From the NCBI RefSeq assembly GCF_052068095.1, contig NZ_JBQHDG010000029.1, positions 1 through 64,000 of the forward strand: DNA of 64,000 bases, in the 5' to 3' direction. Of the stretch, positions 58,831 through 64,000 are shown one piece after another (the first letter of the stretch is position 1; each line of letters opens with the position of its first letter). Under the pieces are notes generated by a model, which made no database searches, was not told the DNA's origin, and worked only from the letters and a program-made list of their open reading frames with translations. The DNA is from Phytohabitans sp052068095. Its GTDB lineage: Bacteria; Actinomycetota; Actinomycetes; Mycobacteriales; Micromonosporaceae. The position numbers and the translations under genes are program-made.

Positions 58831-60627
58831 GTGACAGACATGGACGCTCCAGCCCACAAGACGCGTCCCACGCTGCGGGGATCCTTTGGCATGTGCGCGT
58901 CGACGCACTGGCTGGCCTCCGCGACGGCCCAGTCCGTGCTGGAGCGGGGCGGAAACGCGTTCGACGCGGCGACGGCCGGCGCCTTCGTGCTGCACGTGGC
59001 CGAACCCCATCTCAACGGGCCGGGCGGTGACCTCGTCGCCGTGTTCGCGACCGCGGCGGGATCGTCTCCGCTCGTGCTGGCGGGGCAAGGCCATGCCCCG
59101 CGGGGAGCCACGATCGAGCACTTCCGGGCCGAAGGGCTGGACCACGTCCCGGGCGCGGGCGCCCTGGCCGCCGCCGTCCCGGGCGCCGTCGACTCCTGGC
59201 TCTGGCTGCTCGCCGAGTTCGGCACCTGGGAGCTCACCGACGTCCTGGCCTACGCGATCGACTATGCGGAGCACGGAGTTCCGGTCGTACCCCAGTTGGC
59301 ACGCGTCCTGGCCACGGTCGAGGATCTCTTCCGGACGCACTGGCCGACGTCGTACGCGCTGTGGATGCCCGGAGGACAAGTCCCGCAACCGAATGCGACC
59401 CTCGGCAACCCCGCCTACGCCCAGACCCTGCGCCGGCTGAGCACCAGCGGCGCCGGCGAGACGAGGACAGCCCGGATCGAATCCGCGCGGCGCGCCTGGC
59501 GAACCGGGTTCGTGGCGGCCGCCGTGGCGAAGTTCGCGGCGACGCCGCATCGACATTCCTCGGGCGGGGACCACGCCGGAGTGGTCACCGCCGCCGACTT
59601 CGCCGACTTCCTTCCGTCCGTCGAGCCCGCGCTCACCGCGGAGTTCCGGGGGATCACGGTGGCGAAGGCGGGCTTGTGGTCCCAGGGTCCCGTGCTGCTG
59701 GAGGCCCTGTCCATGCTCGACCACTTCGACGACGAACAGATCGATCCGTCGACCGCCGGGGGCATACACACCATCACCGAGGCTTTGAAGCTGGCCATGG
59801 CCGACCGGGAGGCGTTCTACGGAGACCTGGATCCGGCGGATGCGCAGGCCGTGGTGCGCCGCCTGCTGTCCCCGCGGTACGGCAAGGAGCGTGCCGGCCT
59901 GATCGGCCCGGTCGCGTCGACCGCGTTCAGGCCCGGTGACATCGGCGTCACACCGTACACACCACCGCTGGTCACCGATCAGCACGCGGTTCGGGCCGAC
60001 GGCGTGGGAGAACCCACCGTGCAACAGACCGGGCAGACCCGGGGCGACACCTGCCACATCGACGTCGTGGACCGCTGGGGAAACATCATCTCCGCCACAC
60101 CGTCGGGAGGGTGGCTCCAGTCCTCCCCCGCCGTGCCGGAACTCGGTTTCGCGCTCGGCACACGGCTCCAGATGACATGGCTGGACCCGGCCGCCCCGTC
60201 ACGCCTGGCGCCGGGACGGCGGCCCCGCACGACGCTGTCTCCGACCTTGCTGCTGCGCGACGGCCGGCCCGTGGCCGCGCTCGGCACACCGGGGGGTGAC
60301 CAGCAAGACCAATGGCAACTGATCTACCTGGTGCGCACGCTCGCCCTCGGGCTGGATCCGCAGGAGGCGATCGACGCACCCGCGTTCCACACCACCTCGG
60401 TACCGAGTTCGTTCTGGCCGCGGACCTGGACGCCCGGCGGATTGGTGGTCGAGGAACGAGCGGGCGGGGCCGTCGTCGACGAGTTGCGCGAACGTGGCCA
60501 CGACGTGACCGTCTCCGGACCGTGGAGCCAGGGCCGGCTGTCAGTCGTCACACGTGATCCGGACAGCGGCGTCCTCCAGGCGGCGGCGAACCCGCGCGGT
60601 GCACAGGGTTACGCGGCGGGGCGGTGA
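58831..60627 (+). CDS. Gamma-glutamyltransferase-family Ntn hydrolase
   Basis: A 598-residue precursor. Blocks are ASTHWLASATAQSVLERGGNAFDAATAGAF, LNGPGGDLVAVF, EALKLAMADREAFYGD and the self-processing site RGDTCHIDVVDRWGN (the Thr would be the new N terminus). LQSSPAVPELGFALGTRLQMTWLDP follows, then LGTPGGDQQDQW. No signal peptide, so it is cytoplasmic, unlike many GGTs. The substrate may be a gamma-glutamyl or cephalosporin-like amide. GTG 58831 (or ATG 58840) lies 10 bp after DUF3500. Confidence 0.9.
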   Translation: MTDMDAPAHKTRPTLRGSFGMCASTHWLASATAQSVLERGGNAFDAATAGAFVLHVAEPHLNGPGGDLVAVFATAAGSSPLVLAGQGHAPRGATIEHFRAEGLDHVPGAGALAAAVPGAVDSWLWLLAEFGTWELTDVLAYAIDYAEHGVPVVPQLARVLATVEDLFRTHWPTSYALWMPGGQVPQPNATLGNPAYAQTLRRLSTSGAGETRTARIESARRAWRTGFVAAAVAKFAATPHRHSSGGDHAGVVTAADFADFLPSVEPALTAEFRGITVAKAGLWSQGPVLLEALSMLDHFDDEQIDPSTAGGIHTITEALKLAMADREAFYGDLDPADAQAVVRRLLSPRYGKERAGLIGPVASTAFRPGDIGVTPYTPPLVTDQHAVRADGVGEPTVQQTGQTRGDTCHIDVVDRWGNIISATPSGGWLQSSPAVPELGFALGTRLQMTWLDPAAPSRLAPGRRPRTTLSPTLLLRDGRPVAALGTPGGDQQDQWQLIYLVRTLALGLDPQEAIDAPAFHTTSVPSSFWPRTWTPGGLVVEERAGGAVVDELRERGHDVTVSGPWSQGRLSVVTRDPDSGVLQAAANPRGAQGYAAGR

Positions 60628-61346
60628 GCGTGCGACAGCGCGTGACGCCTCTGGGGCTGATGCTCGCCCTTACCTTCGCGACGGGCGTCGTGGACGCTGT
60701 CGGGTACCTGCGCCTGGACAACGTGTTCGGGGGCAACATGACCGGCAACGTGGTCATCCTCGGCATGGCGGCCACAGGCAGGACGGGGCTGCCGGTCCTC
60801 GGTCCGGTCGTGGCGCTGGTGTCCTTTCTCGTCGGCGCAGCCGTTGCCGGGCGGGTGCTGCGCACCGCCGCGCCGAACTGGAGCCCCCGGTGCACGGTCC
60901 TGCTGGGCGGCGTCGGACTGGTTCTGGCCGCCACGGCGCTCAGCATGGCCGTGACCGGGGTGGGAGCCCCTACCGCCCGCGCGTCGATGACGTCGTCGCT
61001 CGCCCTGGCCATGGGCGTACAGGCGGCGACGGCCCGCCACCTGGGCGTGAAGGACGTCACGACGGTGGTCGTCACCTCCGTGCTGACCGGCCTCGCGGCC
61101 GACTCCCGGCTGGGAGCGGCCCGCGGTCAAGCGGCGTTGCGTCGAGGCGCGGCCGTCACGCTCATCGCCATCGGCGCGGTCACCGGCGCGGCGCTGTGCC
61201 AGGTGCACGAAGGTCTCGCGGTAGTAGCGGCAGCGCTCGTCGTGCTGGCGGTGACCGGCCTCGGCCACGCCTCCGCTCGCTCCACCGACCGCGGGGCGGC
61301 AGCCACGACCGCATCGGCCATGTCTCCAATCGCGATCAGCCCCTGA
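60624..61346 (+). CDS. YoaK/DUF1275-family membrane protein
   Basis: A 240-residue membrane protein with six or seven helices and the DUF1275 signature (FATGVVDAVGYLRLDNVFGGNMTGNVVILG, then GVQAATARHLGVKDVTTVVVTSVLTGLA). Function unknown; possibly a small-molecule channel. The start overlaps the GGT stop by 4 bp. Confidence 0.88.
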   Translation: MSVRQRVTPLGLMLALTFATGVVDAVGYLRLDNVFGGNMTGNVVILGMAATGRTGLPVLGPVVALVSFLVGAAVAGRVLRTAAPNWSPRCTVLLGGVGLVLAATALSMAVTGVGAPTARASMTSSLALAMGVQAATARHLGVKDVTTVVVTSVLTGLAADSRLGAARGQAALRRGAAVTLIAIGAVTGAALCQVHEGLAVVAAALVVLAVTGLGHASARSTDRGAAATTASAMSPIAISP

Positions 61347-61364
61347 GGAAAGGTAGGGACGTCC

Positions 61365-62759
61365 ATGACCGCGCCTCTGGCTCCCCCGCTCCGCATCGGA
61401 AGGTCCGCTGTCGGGGCCGTCAGCATCCTGGCTGGCGCCATCGGAACCCTGGAGTCGGTGGTGTCACCGACACTCCCGCTGTTGCAGCGCGAACTGTCGA
61501 TCAGCCCCGCCCAGGGGGCACTACTGAGCATCGCGATGCTCGTCACCGGTGCTCTTACCGCGCCCATCGCAGGCGTCCTTGGTGACCGTCACGGCGGTAA
61601 ACGGGTCATGATCTGGCTGATGGTCGTGGTCTCGGCCGGCGGCCTGGTGTCCTCGCTGGCGCCGAACCTGCCGGTGCTGCTGCTCGGGCAGGTCCTGGAA
61701 GGCGCGATGGTGGGCGCGATGCCACTCTCGTTCATCCTGATCCGCAAGCTCCTCCCAGCGGAAGAGTCTCCGGTGGCCATCGGCATGGTCAGCGGCTTCT
61801 TCGTGGGCGGCGGCATGCTGGGGACGCTGATCGCCGGACCCATCGCGGAAGGGCTGTCCCGGCACTGGATGTTCGCGATACCGACGTTCGCGGTCGTCGT
61901 GGCCACCGTGTTCGTCCACAGGCTGTTGCCGGACGATCAGCCGACCCGGTCGGACGCTCGGATCGACTGGCCCGGCGTGGCCCTCCTGAGCGGCATCGTG
62001 CTCACGCTCATGTTCGCGCTCGCCACGGCGCCCGACATGCCCTCCCAGCCACTCCTGCTCGTCGTCGCCGTCGTGCTTCTGGCCGCCTTCGTGACCGGAT
62101 GGATAGCCGTCGAACGCCGTGCGGCCTCGCCGATGTTCGACCTTCGCCTGCTCGCCACGCCCGCGATCTGGCGATCCTATGTGCTCACATACGCCCTTTG
62201 CGTAGGTGCCGCGCTGTCGATCTATCTCGTTCCGCAGCTGCTCGCGGTGTCCGGCGACGGGTACGGCTTCGGGGCCAGTTCCACCGACATCGGGCGGTAC
62301 CTGTTGCCCGCCGCCGCGATGGCGGCGATCAGCGGGCCGCTGGGCGGGCTCGCGGCGCGGCGTTTCGGCTCGACCGCCGTGGTCGCCGCCGGCATCGCCG
62401 TCATGACGGCCAGCCTGATCGGCATGGCGTTCGTCCACACCGAGGTCTGGCACCTCATCGTCGGCAAGGCGCTGATCAGCCTCGCCAATGGCGCCTGCAT
62501 CACGGCGCTGGTCATCAAGACCGCCACCTCCGTCGACCATGGCACCACCGGTACCGCCACGAGCCTGGTCCTGGTGATCCGCGTGCTCGGCTTCGCCACC
62601 GGCGCACAGATCGGCGGCGCCGTCCTCACAGCCGGCACCCCCAATGGATCGGACGTCCCGGCCGAATCCGCCTACGTCGCCGCCTTCGTCATCGCGAGCG
62701 TCGTCACGGCGCTGTCCCTGGTTGTCACCCGTTCCATGAACAAAGGAGTCAAGCAATGA
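61365..62759 (+). CDS. MFS transporter (DHA2-type drug:H+ antiporter)
   Basis: A 464-residue transporter with 12-14 predicted helices. Motif A-like GVLGDRHGGKRVMIW lies in the first cytoplasmic loop, and LVTGALTAPIAG and GQVLEGAMVGAMPLS follow the DHA pattern. It is complete. Likely exports a product or toxic substrate of this gene run. AAAGG upstream of ATG 61365; overlaps the next gene by 4 bp (ATGA). Confidence 0.93.
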   Translation: MTAPLAPPLRIGRSAVGAVSILAGAIGTLESVVSPTLPLLQRELSISPAQGALLSIAMLVTGALTAPIAGVLGDRHGGKRVMIWLMVVVSAGGLVSSLAPNLPVLLLGQVLEGAMVGAMPLSFILIRKLLPAEESPVAIGMVSGFFVGGGMLGTLIAGPIAEGLSRHWMFAIPTFAVVVATVFVHRLLPDDQPTRSDARIDWPGVALLSGIVLTLMFALATAPDMPSQPLLLVVAVVLLAAFVTGWIAVERRAASPMFDLRLLATPAIWRSYVLTYALCVGAALSIYLVPQLLAVSGDGYGFGASSTDIGRYLLPAAAMAAISGPLGGLAARRFGSTAVVAAGIAVMTASLIGMAFVHTEVWHLIVGKALISLANGACITALVIKTATSVDHGTTGTATSLVLVIRVLGFATGAQIGGAVLTAGTPNGSDVPAESAYVAAFVIASVVTALSLVVTRSMNKGVKQ

Positions 62760-63991
62760 CGGGTACCCGTACCGCGCCGAGGCGCAAGGTCCTCATATCC
62801 GGGGCCAGCATCGCGGGACCCACCCTCGCGTTCTGGCTCAACCGCTACGGATACGCGGTCACGGTGGTAGAGAAGGCGGGCACACTTCGCGGCGGCGGTT
62901 ATCCCATCGACGTGCGCGGCACCGCGCTCGAGGTCGTCCAGCGGATGGGGATCCTCCCGCGGCTGCGAGACGCACACATCGACCTGCGCCGGCTGACCTT
63001 CCTCAACAGCGACGGCAGCGAGGTGGTCTCGCTCAAACCGCACGCCGTCACCGGCGGTGTCGAGGGACGGGACCTGGAGGTGCGGCGCGGGGACCTGACC
63101 GACGCTCTTTACACGGCGGTCCGTGACGACGTGGAGTTCTTGTTCAACGACTCCATCGACACCCTCGACCAGACCGGCCACGGCGTCGACGTCAGCTTTC
63201 GCGGAGGCAGCCGGCGCACGTTCGACATGGTATTCGGCGCCGACGGCGTGCACTCACGTACCCGGGAGTTGTTGTTCGGCCCCGAAGAGCAGTTCCACCG
63301 GTACCTCGGCTACTGCTTCGCCGTGTTCACCATGCGCAACACCTTCGGGCTCTCCCACGAGACCGTGATGTGGAACACCCCAGGCAGAGCCGCGGCACTC
63401 TACGCCGTGGGGGACAACGACGACGTGCACGCCTTCCTGAACGTCGCCCAGCCGGAACCGCCGTTCCACGCGTTCTCGAACCCGGACGCCCAGCGGAAAC
63501 TGCTCGCCACGGTCTTCGCCGACGCCGGATGGGAGATCCCAGGCATGCTGGCCGCCATGCACGACGCGGACGACCTGTTCTTCGACGGAGTCAGCCAGAT
63601 CCACATGCCCCACTGGTCCAGCGGCAGGGTCGCGCTGGTGGGCGACGCCGCGTACGCGCCCTCGTTCCTCACCGGACAGGGCACCAGCCTCGCGCTCGTC
63701 GGCGCGTACATGCTCGCCGGTCACCTGGCCGACCGGGACCACGCCACGGGCTTCGCCGCCTACGAAGACAACACCCGTGACTTCGTGACCATGAACCAGG
63801 GGCTGGCCGGCAAGGGCGGTGCCACACTCTTCCCGACCACCGCCCAGGAACTGGAGCAGCGCAACAACAGGCTGCGCAAGCTCAGCGCCATGCCCCCCGC
63901 GACCGGACGACCGGCCCACTCGGCCCTCACCCTGCCCGAATTCACGGCCAGAACGTACACAGGATCCCGGATGCTCGGCTCGAGCTCCTAG
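62756..63991 (+). CDS. FAD-dependent monooxygenase (PHBH/TetX-like)
   Basis: A 411-residue flavoprotein of the group A hydroxylase type: dinucleotide motif VLISGASIAGPTLAFWL (about 12-28), central FGADGVHSRTR (DG motif) and VALVGDAAYAPSFLTGQGTSLALVGAYMLAG (GD motif). It hydroxylates an aromatic or drug-like substrate with NAD(P)H and O2; TetX-type inactivation is one option. AAAGGAG lies upstream of ATG 62756. Last gene of the window, coupled to the MFS gene. Confidence 0.92.
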   Translation: MTGTRTAPRRKVLISGASIAGPTLAFWLNRYGYAVTVVEKAGTLRGGGYPIDVRGTALEVVQRMGILPRLRDAHIDLRRLTFLNSDGSEVVSLKPHAVTGGVEGRDLEVRRGDLTDALYTAVRDDVEFLFNDSIDTLDQTGHGVDVSFRGGSRRTFDMVFGADGVHSRTRELLFGPEEQFHRYLGYCFAVFTMRNTFGLSHETVMWNTPGRAAALYAVGDNDDVHAFLNVAQPEPPFHAFSNPDAQRKLLATVFADAGWEIPGMLAAMHDADDLFFDGVSQIHMPHWSSGRVALVGDAAYAPSFLTGQGTSLALVGAYMLAGHLADRDHATGFAAYEDNTRDFVTMNQGLAGKGGATLFPTTAQELEQRNNRLRKLSAMPPATGRPAHSALTLPEFTARTYTGSRMLGSSS

Positions 63992-64000
63992 CGGGCGGGC

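Noticed and set aside
61521..62756. A 411-codon minus-strand open frame opposite the MFS transporter.
   Set aside because: The translation is His/Gln/Asp/Gly-rich and low in hydrophobic residues, typical of antisense frames in GC-rich DNA; the plus-strand MFS is well supported.

Overview
The window is high-GC actinobacterial DNA. Supporting signs are GTG/TTG starts, long GC hairpin terminators, a leaderless TetR gene, Tat-exported enzymes, SigE-type and LuxR/DesK-type regulators and heavy CBM use. It fits a soil plant-biomass degrader such as Micromonosporaceae or Streptomyces relatives; genus cannot be fixed from sequence alone.

Left edge (1-1.4 kb): the start of a VOC-family gene, a broken IS481-like transposase remnant, and a divergent DoxX-like membrane protein/TetR regulator pair.

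Main region (1.7-36.5 kb): a large secreted glycan-degradation locus for pectic galactan, rhamnogalacturonan and arabinogalactan. Intact members are two GH53-type galactanases, PL11 rhamnogalacturonan lyase, a PL9-like lyase, GH5, a GH43 of exo-beta-1,3-galactanase type, GH43 with CBM13, GH42 and GH59 beta-galactosidases, a BNR_4 protein, CE12 and CE2-like acetylesterases, two near-identical Tat-exported alpha/beta-hydrolases, a PQQ sugar dehydrogenase, a three-gene sugar ABC importer (no ATPase) and a PaaX-family regulator. Nine proteins carry the same CBM35-like module at the N or C terminus. At least seven promoters share one architecture: TTGACA, a 17-18 bp spacer, a RACAYT -10, then a LacI-type operator (TGTGAGCGCTCMCA) just downstream. 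No LacI-family regulator is encoded here. Four decayed genes or fragments (GH62, a GH43 tail, GH51, an AbfB/CBM42 piece) all belong to arabinofuranose-directed families, so arabinan functions appear to be eroding while galactan and rhamnogalacturonan functions remain.

Middle (36.5-54.7 kb): signalling and transport genes between gene scars. These are a membrane protein with a NarL-type response regulator and histidine kinase, a scar joining truncated sigma factor, S8-like and MFS fragments, a beta-lactamase-fold serine hydrolase, an MMPL transporter with a DesK-like two-component pair, remnants of a SIS-domain protein and its partner, a second paralogous two-component pair, and a LolD/FtsX-type ABC pair. 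A 79-bp direct repeat, about 92% identical, brackets the MMPL/two-component block.

Right (54.9-64 kb): an RraA-like protein, an aminotransferase and a TetR regulator, then DUF3500, gamma-glutamyltransferase-family, YoaK-like, MFS and FAD-monooxygenase genes, closely spaced on the + strand. Similar operator-like palindromes precede both groups, suggesting one TetR-controlled metabolic unit of unknown substrate.
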